NCBI RefSeq assembly: GCF_017654505.1
Contig: NC_054548.1
Span: forward strand, 36,635,570-36,699,569
Source of the DNA: Polyodon spathula
Lineage: Eukaryota; Chordata; Actinopteri; Acipenseriformes; Polyodontidae
Direction: 5' to 3'
Length of the DNA: 64,000 nt
The stretch's first letter is position 1; each line of letters begins with the position of its first letter. Made by a program: the position numbers and the translations under genes. Under the pieces are notes generated by a model that was given only the letters and a program-made list of their open reading frames with translations, searched no databases and was not told the DNA's origin. Shown piece after piece: positions 1 through 10,354 of the stretch.

Positions 1-527
1 TTCTGCACCAGTTCTTGGGGTGTGTGTTCTTCCGGTTGCAGCCACCGGGTGCACTGATCCAGGAGATACTGTCCCGCAACCCGGGGCCGCACCCCCTTGG
101 ACAGCTGGTATTCCCGGAAACGGCGCCGGTATGTTTCTTCCGTGATCCCGAGGCGTGAGAGAATGGCTTCTTTTACTTTTATATAATCCGCGGCCTCCGA
201 GGCCATCAAGGCTCTGTACGCTGCTTGCGCTTGTCCTGTCAAACAGGGTGCCAATTTCATGGCCCAGTGTTCCTTGGGCCACCCTGCTGCTTCTGCCACT
301 CTCTCAAAGGTGACCAAGAACGCCTCAGGATCATCTTCCGGAGTCATCTTCTGTAGCTTAGGTTGTGAAGAAAACATCCGGGCAACCGCTGTTTCCGCCG
401 CTGGTGTCGAGATTTTCTCTACCAGCTGACCAAAGAACTGGGCGAGCTGTTCCTGGCGCCGTGCTTCCCTCTCCTCTCGCTTCTCCTCCTGCTCCCTAAA
501 CATCGCCAAAACTGTAGCTGGATCCAT
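1..527 (-). CDS. gag: Ty3/gypsy Gag with SCAN-like C-terminal part, 3' truncated by window edge
   Basis: On the minus strand an ATG at 525-527 opens a frame with no stop down to base 1. The product starts with a charged helix rich in E, R and Q (residues about 10-35). A Gag capsid-like stretch follows, with FERVAEAAGWPKEHWAMKLA near residues 70-90. It then has RRRFREYQLSKGVRPR and a helix ending near PEEHTPQELVQ. That last part looks like the SCAN domain, which is known to derive from the Gag capsid of Ty3/gypsy (Gmr1-like) elements. Gag would package element RNA into cytoplasmic particles. Position just downstream of a primer-binding site and LTR fits the first ORF of an LTR retrotransposon whose body lies to the left of the window. 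No frameshift is visible, so the copy may be fairly young. A domesticated SCAN protein is the alternative, made less likely by the adjoining LTR. Confidence 0.8.
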   Translation of the reverse strand, partial: MDPATVLAMFREQEEKREEREARRQEQLAQFFGQLVEKISTPAAETAVARMFSSQPKLQKMTPEDDPEAFLVTFERVAEAAGWPKEHWAMKLAPCLTGQAQAAYRALMASEAADYIKVKEAILSRLGITEETYRRRFREYQLSKGVRPRVAGQYLLDQCTRWLQPEEHTPQELVQ

Positions 528-544
528 CTCCCACAATGACACCA
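528..544 (-). other. Primer-binding site, tRNA-Leu-like
   Basis: Read on the minus strand, TGGTGTCATTGTGGGAG lies just upstream of the gag ATG. It resembles the TGGTGTCA...GTGGGA complement of a tRNA-Leu 3' end, used as primer-binding site by many Ty3/gypsy elements. Two bases separate it from the proposed LTR end. Confidence 0.6.
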
Positions 545-546
545 CG

Positions 547-982
547 TGTGAGGCGTGTGAGTACAAATGGATTTTCCAGACAGTGATTTACGTGTAACAA
601 TTAAAATTTTATTTAATATTACATGAGAAAAAAAAGAAAAATAATAAAGAAGGATGTGAGGGAGGGAGTGCGGGAGTAATCAAAAACAAAGGAACGGAAG
701 CCTCTTAGTCCTCTTCGCGTTCTGCTTTAATCCAAAAATAAAACAAAAGGAATAAAAACAGAAAAGAACCAGTTAGTAAGGCCCCCGTTCGTGACACAGT
801 CCAAAACAACCAAGTACTTCCCTCCAGCCTTTTTTTCCCCGCCTCTATTCCTTAGGACCAACCCCGAACACAGTAGCACGTTCCCTTTAGTATGCAAACC
901 CCGCCCCGGTAGTCAGTGGATCACCAATCCCAAACTGACAGGTATCCTTAATTTCACTTGACTCCAGTGGCTGGAATTTACA
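547..982 (-). mobile_element. Probable 5' LTR of the Ty3/gypsy element
   Basis: About 436 bases bounded on the minus strand by TGT (982) and ACA (547), next to the primer-binding site. Near the 3' end there is a poly-A signal-like TTAAATAAAA. The end at 547 is fixed by the primer-binding site. The outer boundary at 982 is chosen only from the TG...CA rule, because the right LTR is outside the window. Confidence 0.5.
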
Positions 983-1052
983 TACTCGTACTTCCGCCCC
1001 TCACCAAGGTGCCGCCCCTTAAAAAGATGACTTTTGTCATGGTCACAAGACC

Positions 1053-1735
1053 TTGGTAAGGGAAATCCCGAGTTGGTTTGATGCCTTCTACTGTTGGGAG
1101 GCTGAATTGCAGACCGAAACCCCTTTGACTCATCACAGTGCCCAACCCACGGTTACAGAGACAAACATAAAGAGGGCTTATGCAGCGGAAGCGCAGGTGA
1201 CCCATCTGGCAAACATGATGTGTATTCTCACTGCCTATCTAGATAGAGTGCTTACGGAGACCCCGCTTCCAGAGCCTGTGGCCATGGAACTCTGCCTCAT
1301 CTCAAGTACACTGCTCCAGATCTCCGGTCTTCAAGGGCAAGCCCTAGGCCAGAGCCTGGCAAGCCTGGTGGTGCCTGATGTGGATAAGGTGACATTGCTG
1401 GATGCGTCGATATCCCCGGGACGTACATTCAGGCCGGCTATGGAGGAGATTTTACAGTGCTCCACAGCGGCGATGGGAAACTGAGTTCCTCCACAGGGCA
1501 CAAAGAATGCAGGGCATGGTGCGTTTATGCAACAGCATTTCAGGAGGCAGTTTCAGGGTTGTAACCCTAGGCAGCCGCCTTGGAGAGCCCTGCCCCAACC
1601 TCAGTAGCCCTAGCAGGGTCCTGAAGGCTTGAGGCCTCAGACCCAGCCTTTCACTGCACAACAACTGCTATACTGGCATGCTCGCGAAGGCTGTGGTATA
1701 CATTTCCCATACATAATGTTGTTGGCGGTCGAAAG
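1053..1735 (+). pseudogene. DIRS-like element ORF1 (Gag-like) remnant
   Basis: The frame 1053-1484 encodes 143 residues, and related sequence continues in other frames to about 1730. It contains AYAAEAQVTHLANMMCILTAYLDR, a leucine-rich helical stretch, ASLVVPDVDKVTLLDASISP and FRPAMEEIL. This order (helical repeats, then LVVP, then LDAPISP-like, then FGPAVE-like) is what I know from ORF1 of fish DIRS-type elements, where the product is thought to be Gag-like. A stop after the GN at 1482 and a frame change near 1490-1630 show decay. RT and recombinase are missing; the terminal repeats follow directly. Family placement is from recognised sequence pattern, not from a search. Confidence 0.55.
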
Positions 1736-1745
1736 TGAACGTTGG

Positions 1746-2031
1746 GTTACTTACCGTAACAATGGTTCTCTGAAAGAGAAGACAACCACCAACCAAAGAT
1801 CGCATTGGTCGCCCTCACTGGTTTGATGCAAAAAGAGAAATGGCTTCCTCAGTATGACGGTTTTAATACCTCAGTAGGTGGGACCGAGGACATCATCCCA
1901 GGAAGGGGCTTATTGGCAGCTCTGGTATAGAGAGCTCAGAAAATACAATAGGCAGGCATATCCTATATGTGATGTTGTTGGTGGTCATCTTATCTTTCAG
2001 GGAACCAGGGTTATAGTAAGTAACATTTTCT
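1746..2031. repeat. Inverted terminal pair of a DIRS/Ngaro-type element
   Basis: The left arm (about 1746-1794) and the right arm (about 1984-2031) are inverted copies of each other. The left reads GTTACTTACCGTAACAATGG, then TTCTCTGAAAGAGAAGACAACCACCAACC broken here for length. The right arm on the minus strand reads GTTACTTACTATAACCCTGG, then TTCCCTGAAAGATAAGA. The motif CTGGTTCCCTGAAAG is typical of termini of fish tyrosine-recombinase retrotransposons. It lies immediately 3' of the ORF1 remnant, so both probably belong to one internally deleted copy. Confidence 0.65.
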
Positions 2032-2039
2032 ACATGTTA

Positions 2040-2258
2040 ACCACTCCCTAATCCATGAGCATGTATTTCCTTGAATCCCTACTGCGTTCAGTTTGAAAAT
2101 TAATCTTTTTTTCAGGTCTTTGTCAGAAGCTTTCTTGAAATCTAAATAAACTATGTCATATGCTTTGCAATTATCCATTGTCGATATTGCCGCCTCAAAA
2201 AAATCAAGCAGGGCTAGTTAGACACAATCTCCCTTTCCTAAAATCATGCTGACTGTCT
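2040..2258 (-). pseudogene. CR1-type LINE reverse transcriptase fragment
   Basis: Minus-strand translation gives QHDFRKGRLCLT, then in another frame LLDFFEAAISTMDNCKAYD, IVYLDFKKASDKDLKKRL and LNAVGIQGNTCSWIREW. These match the order QHGFRKGRSC / DFFE / VDVVYLDFQKAFDKVPH / GIQGNLLQWI of the CR1 reverse transcriptase, including the palm motif A aspartate (YLDF). It holds about 70 codons with frameshifts, so it is a dead 5'- and 3'-truncated scrap. Confidence 0.75.
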
Positions 2259-3837
2259 CCATTACCTTAGTTTTTACCATAATGTTACCTTATTTTTAAA
2301 AGGAGGCAATTATCCTGTGTTACTAACACATACTGATACTAATATACACATAGTGATACTAACACATTTAGTAAATAATAGGCGAGTGAGATAAGTGTCA
2401 ATTACAGCCCAGCCCCCGGTTGTTCTCCCAGTACATGTGGCAGGGCAGTGCATATTTTACCAAATATATAGTTCTGTCTTACGCTACCTGTTGTATCATA
2501 TGGTTGTGATATAAAGCCTTTTACAGTTAACCAAGTTCACTTTTAGATTGCATGTTGGACTGGCACTCATTTAAAAGCAGTAACCATGCAGGCGGTGTGA
2601 ATACACCCAGCACTTTCATTAAAATTTGTCACATGCAACCAGGAGGAATTTAGAAGAAAACATTGCGTGATTAAACTAATGCAAATCGACAAAAGGCTAA
2701 TACAGACATGTGCTGTCCTATAATCCAACATTTTAACTAGACAATGTGGAATGATAAGGTCAGTTTATTGTGCAAGATGAAGTCTGTGCTGTTTGTTTTT
2801 CAAGACATCATCAAAGCACAATAACATCATAAGGAAATGGCAGTGCCTGCTTAATATAGATCTTACCAAGAACTATCCTCTAATCATGGTATTCATTAGG
2901 TGAAGTGTATGATTGGTGTTTCAGGGAAAAGATAAAAAGACACTAACTGTGGCACTAACTCTTCACTAAAATGGTGACAAACGCATAATGTCATCCTATG
3001 TTAAATCCTGATTTATCTTGCCAACCAACATAGCAAGATCAAAGGTTTCAGTTAGGAAGGATCATAAATACACCCCTTGCAGTTCTGTTTTGTCAAGTTC
3101 TGGCACATTTCAACTTTATAGCAGAGTAAGGCAATTGCAAATAAAATATATAAACATAATTTTTACACATATCAAGGGAAATATGATATTAGCATATTTC
3201 TACATCTCTGAAAATCCCTCGGACTGTTGAACAAATGGATTTAGAGTATATGCTGTTTTTTTCAAATATAAGATTAAAGTCAAATATAATGATTCCTCTT
3301 TAGCACTGCATGCATCAGCATTAGTTTTTGCAACAGCAAAAAATGAAACTTCGGTATTATACAAATGTAGACAACGGCAGTCAGTATATTTTCTAAACCA
3401 TGAACAAATTTAATAAATGTAATTAGTTTTTGTTCATTTGCTTGTATAAATAGGCTATTCTTGTTCTATAGGCTATGCTCTATTTTTCATTATAGAAATA
3501 AAAAGTAGGCTACAACATACTATTTTTTTTTTTTGTAGGCTATATTAAACTGTCAGCATTATACATATATTCTTCTTACATTATCAAGGAAAACAAGCCG
3601 TTGTTGTGCTTTTAATATCCAAAATGATTTTGATTCATAAGAAACATCTGACAGCATCAGTAAAGTTTTCCTGAAATCAGCCCAGCAGATCAATAATATA
3701 TAGTCCAATCACAATGCACTGATGAGCCCCACATGTCTGCTGTGGCTGTACTCTAACTTTTAAAACACTGTGAATGTAAGCCTTTTGGTGACTTCCATGT
3801 GATTTCATTGGCTCCTGTAATGCTGAAATGTGCATAT

Positions 3838-3839
<2 letters not shown>
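2259..3839. other. AT-rich sequence with no recognised gene
   Basis: Nothing coding that I can support. The short reading frames lack domains or codon bias. The word TAGGCTA recurs loosely between 3450 and 3545. Confidence 0.6.

Positions 3840-3910
<71 letters not shown>
3840..3910. repeat. (TA)n microsatellite
   Basis: About 71 bases of uninterrupted TA. Open frames crossing it (YIYIYI) are artefacts. Confidence 0.98.
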
Positions 3911-3913
<3 letters not shown>

Positions 3914-3975
3914 CAGAACCTCATTTATCCACGCCCGTTCATCCAATACTTCAATTATCCACGGTCCAGATGAGT
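3911..3975. mobile_element. Possible pogo/Tigger-like DNA transposon end
   Basis: Directly after the TA tract the sequence CAGCAGAACCTCATTTATCC is followed by ATTATCCACGGTCC. The CAG..GAACCTCG..TATCC pattern, with repeated TATCC, is that of pogo/Tigger-type terminal repeats, which insert at TA. The opposite end was not found. Confidence 0.35.
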
Positions 3976-4003
3976 TTTATCTCTGAAATACAGTACATTA
4001 TAT

Positions 4004-4022
4004 ACACACACACACACACACA
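4004..4022. repeat. (CA)n microsatellite
   Basis: Nine to ten CA units after TATA. Confidence 0.95.
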
Positions 4023-5745
4023 GATAAAGATGCATGCGTCAGTCTAAACGCTGTGGAGTGGACGCCATGAGGGCAGCGCTACAGATGCGAGGATTCATGT
4101 CTTGGTACAAACAAAAGGATTCTGTAGGAACAATTCAATAATTGATAATTCAGAGTTTATCTGGGTTGATTATTTCTCTTATTAATAATAGTTAATTGAC
4201 GTGTTACAAAGGTCAAGGATTTTCTATGAATACACATAAACACGCTAGACACAAGGAATGTTTAATCAATAGTAGTATTTTAGTCTGTAGGCACAAAACA
4301 CAAGTCAAAAGCTTTCACTGCATTCAGGCGTCTAGCAGGGCAATTGAAATATGACACCGTCTATCTCCACACACACAAAGTAGCAACTTCCTCAGCCCAA
4401 GCAGGTTGTGATGTAGCTAGTAACTTGCTCACACATACCTGCCCACATAAACACATAGCCTAAACTGAAATGACGCAAACAATCTTAGAATATACTGTAC
4501 ACATTAAGCTTATTAATGTTATATAGATTAAGGATATAGCAAGTTTACTTTTAAAGAAATTCATCATACACATTGGATCAAACTCGGCAACCAAGCTTTC
4601 AGTTCTCGATATAATCAACAAACAGCTGCAACAGTCTTCAGTCCTCGGTAGAGGATCCACAACAGCGCCTGTCCGCTCTGTCCTCTTCGCTGAATCTTTT
4701 AGCTACGGAGGTAGCAGGGCACAGTTTCTTTTGGATACTGTGGTTTTAGGTGTGCAGCAGACCCAGACTGGTTTGTCTGATAATAGTCGCTGTAAGTTTT
4801 TTTCGGCAGGCCTCCAGCCAGGCCTCAGTCTTGTTGCTTGTGGTAGTGACTCGCTTGCAGCTTGCTTGCTCTTCTAGGGTCAGCTTTTCACTCTGCCGAG
4901 TAACTACTTTCATGAGGTGTATCATGAGATTTGTCTTTTGTCTGCTTCCTTTCGTCCAACGGCTTGCTGTTGCAGTTGGAACTTGTTGACATCTATATTT
5001 TATATCTTCCTTGCATCAAACCATTTGTGTTCTTTTCAACATCATTTCAACCTCACCCAGTCCAGATTCCCCCCATAGTCCTGGTCATCTTCAGTTCAGT
5101 ATTCCTGCCAAAAACCAAGGGGCCCTTTTCTAAGATGCAGCAGATTGCTATTTTCTTTAGACACAGGAGTTTGCTCTTTCTATCTTCTAACTTTCTATCT
5201 TCTACTCTTTTGGGTTATGTGCATTATTATTTGTGAAGTGTACTTCATCAGAAGAACAAATTGGTTGTTACAACCCCTTGTAACATCAACATAGAAATAA
5301 ATACTTTCATCTCATTTGCTGTTGCTAGCTGGCATCCATTTTTCTACTCCTAGCTGTGCTATCAATGGGTGGGCCGGTCTGTCAAGCACATATCTTAGGG
5401 ACTGATGCCATTTACCAGAGAAAAGCAAAACTGCAGACTATGGTATCATATAGTCTGCTTATTTATTTAGTCTACCACATCAACAAATAACCCTGCGCGA
5501 TATGCTCATGGGAGTGACAAATTTGGACTTGCTTGCGCTCCACGTGGAAATTGCGGGATAAGCAGTTAAGAATAAGAAGGGTGGTTAACGTGGTTATCAG
5601 CACACTGAAATAACGGCTCAGTCACCGATCCAAATCCTGCCACTATTGTACCCCCTTGTGGATTTAATTAATCTGTATGTATCTTGGATAATGTGTAAAA
5701 TACTGGATATATAGAATTACTTTATAAAAAAACCAATCAAACTGA
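4023..5745. other. No recognised gene
   Basis: Mixed-composition intergenic or intronic sequence. Frames at 4750-4989 and 4931-5236 are open but show no domain, repeat or codon signal that I recognise. Confidence 0.55.
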
Positions 5746-5749
5746 TCTT

Positions 5750-6290
5750 TACTTATTCTGCAAACCTTTTTGTACGATATCTCCAATTTCTTTTTGGAAT
5801 TTCCAAGTGAGATCTAATTTCAATGGCAAATAAAACCTTTCATCTCTCAATTGCCTCATCATTTCTTGTCTAAGCCACATTGCACAACTATTGCTCCACC
5901 TTTATCAGCAGATTAAATAACAATTGTGGAATCATTTGTAAGACTTTTTAATGCTTCTTTCTCATTTAAAGACAAATTGGAATAATATCCAAAGTTATCT
6001 TTCTGTAAAAAGCTTCAGTGTCTTATTCCACCAGTCTACAAAACATGTCCACAGATGGGTTAGAATGCAGAGGTACTTTTAGATTTAAATATGTTTTCCT
6101 CTCTTCTTGTATTTCATCTGAACCCTTACTGTTTGTCAATCTATTTAATTGCAACAACAGCTCTTTTTACAGATCCTTGTGCCTAGAATGCCTTGATCTT
6201 AATCAATCCAATTTAGTGGAAAATGAATTGGCCTGTTTAAAAAGAACAAAAGAGAGACCTTTTAATTACAGGTGCAACTCATCTTGAGTA
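5750..6290 (-). pseudogene. Penelope-like element reverse transcriptase remnant (N-terminal part)
   Basis: Minus-strand translation gives NLSLNEKEALKSLTND, STIVI, a stop, then SADKGGAIVVQ. After a frameshift it gives MRQLRDERFYLPLKLDLTWK and FQKEIGDIVQKGLQNK. The order (L..EE..AL..L..D..IVIK.ADKGG.IVV, then RQL.D..FY..L..D.T..F..EI) is diagnostic of the RT N-terminus in Penelope-like elements (Penelope/Neptune groups). The upstream half (to about 6290) is weaker and contains stops. The catalytic palm and GIY-YIG nuclease are not visible, so the copy is dead. Confidence 0.7.
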
Positions 6291-6489
6291 AAATTTTGAC
6301 ATGAAATATTCACAACATTGAAGCCTTTCACCTCAGTTCTCTATATGTTAGCAAAACATTTTTGGCAGAATGTCTTTTTGTTCTGTGTGCCAGAGAATAA
6401 TTTAATTCTTGGCTCATTTTTCCAGATACAAATGTTTTAATTGTCAGTTACCAATCTTTTTTACTCTGCATAGATTCTGTTTATGTTAT

Positions 6490-7142
6490 TTTTACAAAGT
6501 GCCCGCCCCTGTGTATATTATCTGTTATGTTGCGTGTGGTTTGTTAAATGTTGGTGTATAGTCATTGGTACATGGGATATAAACGGGTCTGTAACACGAG
6601 TGTTTAAAATGTATATTTGTATTTAGGCACAGGATTGTACATCACTTCATGTACATTTAATGTAGTTAATATGTGAGCACAAGGTTGCACATAATTAATT
6701 CACGTGCTGGGATTCAAGTGAATAATTAATTAGTAATCCCAGCACAACAGTATATATAGAGGCACGTTTTCACATACTCGCGGTTGGGTGTTCGGTGAGT
6801 GGAGAACGGGAGAGAGAGGAGGATAAACTATTTGCAACAATTGCTATTGCGTGCTGGTGGGACCAGCACGATACTTGTTTATTTAGAAACTCACCGTGTT
6901 TATCAGTGTGTCTGTCCATGCACCCTTTTGTTAAGTCTAGTCTGTTTTTGTTTGTCTCTTTTATTTTGGAGTAGAGTGCAGTGTCCTGTTTCTGTTTGTT
7001 TGTTTGTTTGTTTGTTAAACCCTTTTATTTTCAATAAACCGGCGCAAGCAAGCGCCATCATCATTTCACATTCATCTGTCCTGTCTATGTATTTCATTCC
7101 TTCCTGGTTCTGACGCCGCCCACTTCAGCTGTCTTTGTGACA
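6490..7142 (+). mobile_element. Solo LTR, family copy 1
   Basis: A 653-base element flanked by a perfect 5-base duplication GTTAT (6485-6489 and 7143-7147), as expected for LTR integrase. It shares most of its length with 15574-16210 and, inverted, with 46808-47326. A TATA-like TATATATAGAGGCAC lies near 6752 and a poly-A signal in TTTTCAATAAACCGGCGC near 7030. Together these suggest U3, R and U5. A TTTG microsatellite interrupts it near 6997-7017. No coding region lies next to it, so recombination has removed the body. Confidence 0.75.
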
Positions 7143-7147
7143 GTTAT

Positions 7148-8995
7148 ACACAAACAATTGATTCTAAACTGAAGCATTGCTTATTGGGGTGACTGGCTGT
7201 TTATATCTCTTGCATATTTGCTAATTATACATGCAAAGAATTTGCACAAATGTGACGCTTATAGGACAACATAACTTTTGCTTGAAAATAGATTAACTTT
7301 TTGTTTATTGCATAACAATACCAGATTAGATGACTTGGAAAATGCATGTTATGTACAGATCACACATTTCAATGTAGTAAACACCAGTTTACTTGGCTTT
7401 GTTGAATCAAAAACTAATTTTCCGGTTGCATTTTAAAACCAATACTATTATTGATGCACAGGAGTTAAAGGTGTGTATTAAAAGGATAAACACCTTTTCA
7501 ATTCTTTATCTTCTTCACAAGGAACAAGTGGTCACTTTTTATTCTTTTCTGTGGTTATGTCTGGCAGTTCGGTACACACGGACGTGGTTCGATCCAGCTG
7601 TTGCAGTGGCTAGGTTTATGAACTTTCATGGGTTCTTTATTGTATACATTTATACATGTTTTCTCACTTTTACTGTAGTGTTGTCCAATAATAGCAATAC
7701 CTGCACTGGAGGGTGTCCGCTTGACTTTATTAGCTGGAATGTTAGGGGACTTAACGGGCAGCTGTTTCACTCCTACTTTCATGGTGTAGCAATTCACTTG
7801 CTCCATAAGTGTGTGTAAGTTTCACCTACCTGTCCCTATTATTAGGATCAGTAGCCTGGCCAGGTTAAAACTCAATTTCCCATAGATCCGTGCTATCACC
7901 CTCTGTTCATCCTCTCCCCCCATTGGCTCATTCAGATATCCACTCCTCCAATCTCAGAGCTCCTTGGAAGCCAGCACTGGTATTAAAGCTGGCTGGCTAG
8001 GCAGGGGAGACTCCATTTTCTCTTGAGGAATCCATTTACAAAAAACAGCATATTACTTAATTCCAGTGTAACTTTAACTTTATTTTAGATAAATACTGGT
8101 GCATCCATTTACTCTTTTGATAATCTTGTACTTTGTCTAAATTTTTCTTTTTTGTTTACACTGTTACTTGTTTAAGTTTAGTTGCTGTTCAAGGTCTGTT
8201 TAGGGGCTGTTTTTGTTAGCGTTTTCAGTCTCCATTTTGTTCCTGATTCTCCTGATATTTTACAAACTGCTGTTCTCCACTCAACCCGGTACTACTCAGC
8301 AGACTCACAGTTTTCTACGATCGCTATTTTTTCATCAATCTTCATCCATCATCATCAGTACAGGACTCCTTTTCTGTTTGCTGGTTTTTTTTCTACTTTA
8401 CTTTGATACTTTGGTTCCTGTGATTTTGGTTTTGTTCTTTTGTTACTTTGGATTACATGTGCATTGCTTTACTGGACTTGTTAGACCTAAATTTAATTTA
8501 CCATCCATTGCCATCAAGACTGTCTTTGTAATTGTTTTCCCTGTATAACTATTCATTCACCTTCGTGTCTTTTCCCTGTCGGTGTGTTTGTTTTGCTTTG
8601 GTGTGGTGTGTTTGTATGTGTGGGGGGTTTATTGGAGGCCCACCGGACACCGCATTCATTTCGCTTTAATGTTAGTTTGTTTGGATGTTTGTTTAGTTCA
8701 CTTTACTTTCTTACTCACCTGTACCTCTCACTAAATGCTCTCTACAATAAGTTGTTGTCATTATATTTTATATTTTACATTATAGTTTACAACAATAAAC
8801 CGTTTGTTCATGAAGTTGACACCTCTGACGTCCCTGCTTTTGCTGTCTGTCACTCTTGCTGACTTGGTTAATTATAGATATTGGGCCAGTAGTATCTCCT
8901 TAGGGAGGACAGTATAACTGCTTTTCAGTTGTGCAGAGTGATAGTGGGAAATACAATGGGAAGGCCAGGAGTGCAATGATTTTAATAAATTAATA
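7148..8995. other. No gene; L1-like endonuclease scrap and LTR-like sequence suspected
   Basis: Near 7715-7765 the plus strand encodes CPLDFISWNVRGLNGQ, resembling the first beta strand of an L1-type endonuclease (SWNVRGLN), but the match is only some 15 residues. Between about 7840 and 8870 there is an ATTAAAGCTGGCTGGCTAGG promoter-like stretch and a late ACAATAAACCG poly-A signal. This could be another degenerate LTR. Neither call is firm. Confidence 0.3.
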
Positions 8996-9089
8996 AAGCC
9001 TTTAATAAAGGATAATAAAACCTTTGAAGGCCTATTGAGGCTTTATGGCAGAATCCTGCTAATACTGCACCACATCTCCCAAGGTCAGA

Positions 9090-9786
9090 CACATTTTAAG
9101 TTCCTTCAAACCATAAATACTGTCTTTTTAAGCAGCCTAAATTGGATATCACCATGGCTGTTCCAGCTGCTGGTACATCCTAAAGTTTCTGTTCCTGATC
9201 AGGCAGACAAAAAGATTGATACCTTTTTAAAGGGCTATTCTGCCTCTATGTGCAGCATGCACATTCATAATTACAAAATATATGCAGCAAAATACCAAGA
9301 CATGCTGTGGAGCCAGGTGTCTGATTCCCTGTAGTCCCTTGCACCTGAAAGTGTACAACTAGCCATGGAGGCTGCAGAAGGCGGCAAGAATGCGGCACAG
9401 ATCCAGTTACAAGCAGCATATGATACCACTGACACAAATGCCAGGGCCGTGGCTAATGCCATTTCAGCAAGAAGGTGCCTACAGTTAAGGTCATCACCTT
9501 TAACTCCTGATGCACAGACAAAAATAATGGAGTTACCCTTCCAGGATGACTTGCTATTTTGCTCTAAACTTAAAGATTCCCTTTCACACATGAAAGGCAA
9601 TACATGCGATCAGATCTTACATTCCCCGGTAGAGGTTACTTTAATAGACAGATTTTGGCCAGACATCACCCATTTCAATCATCCTATGGAGGGCAGGGCT
9701 GTTTCCAATCAGGTCAAATCTCCAGATCACATGGATTTTTCCAGGGTTTCAGTAAAGGTAGAGGTAAACCATTTACTTCTTCTTGA
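9090..9786 (+). pseudogene. DIRS ORF1 (Gag-like) remnant
   Basis: Frames give MEAAEGGKNAAQIQLQAAYD, ANAISARRCLQLRSS, LTPDAQTKIMELPFQDDLLF and KLKDSLSHMKG. The string (R).. LR.S.L..DAQ.KI..LPF.G..LFG is typical of DIRS ORF1. A glycine/arginine/phenylalanine-rich tail follows in another frame (9604-9786: GFFQGFSKGRGKPF). A stop at 9333 separates the first part. The product would be the structural protein of the element's particle. Confidence 0.7.
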
Positions 9787-9829
9787 CTGTGTCTTTCCAC
9801 CTCCTCACCTTTACCAGTAGGAGACTCCC

Positions 9830-10310
9830 ATTTGTTAGAAAACTGGCAGCAGATAACATCAAATCCCTGGGTCCTAGGGATAATACAGCAGGGCTACAAA
9901 ATACCTTTCCGACATCTACCACCATGAACAGGTGTCGTTTGGACTTCACTGGACTGGTCTACAGGAGGAGATAACATCAATGCTCTTCCCTTGCCATAGA
10001 ACTGGTCCCCTCATTTTCTCAAAACCGTGGCCACTACTCCAGATATTTCTTAATTCCCAAAAAGAACAGGAAGCTCAGACCCATTCTAGACCTTATGGGT
10101 CTAAACAAGTACATTATAACAGAGAGGTTCAAGATGGTGTCTCTGCCCAGCATCATCAAGGCAGTTCAACCAGGAGATTGGCTGGTTTATATAGACCTCA
10201 AAGATGTCTATTTCTATACATCAAGACTACAGAAAATACCTCTTCGGGATCTCCATAGCCCCCAGGGTATTCACCAAGGTAATGGCAGAAGTGGCAGCAC
10301 ATCTCCGGAG
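9830..10310 (+). pseudogene. DIRS reverse transcriptase, N-terminal part only
   Basis: Across shifting frames: LENWQQITSNPWVLGIIQQG, YKIPF, then MGLNKYIITERFKMVSLPSI and VQPGDWLVYIDLKDVYFY, then VFTKVMAEVAAHLR. This is the DIRS RT order (W..I..D.WVL..I..GY.IPF; LN.......FKM.SL..I...V.PGDW...IDLKDAYF). Motif A aspartate (IDLKD) is present. The YLDD motif and RNase H are absent: sequence jumps from MAEVAAHLR straight to recombinase near 10310-10375. At least two frameshifts lie before 10100. Confidence 0.8.
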
Positions 10311-10354
10311 CATTTTACACAGATGGGAAAATCAATCTGTGGGCTCCCATCCAA

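Noticed and set aside
3677..4047. Open frames reading YIYIYI on both strands across the TA tract
   Set aside because: Microsatellite artefact; the same applies at 22.7-23.0, 25.6, 26.1-26.5 and 12.9-13.2 kb.
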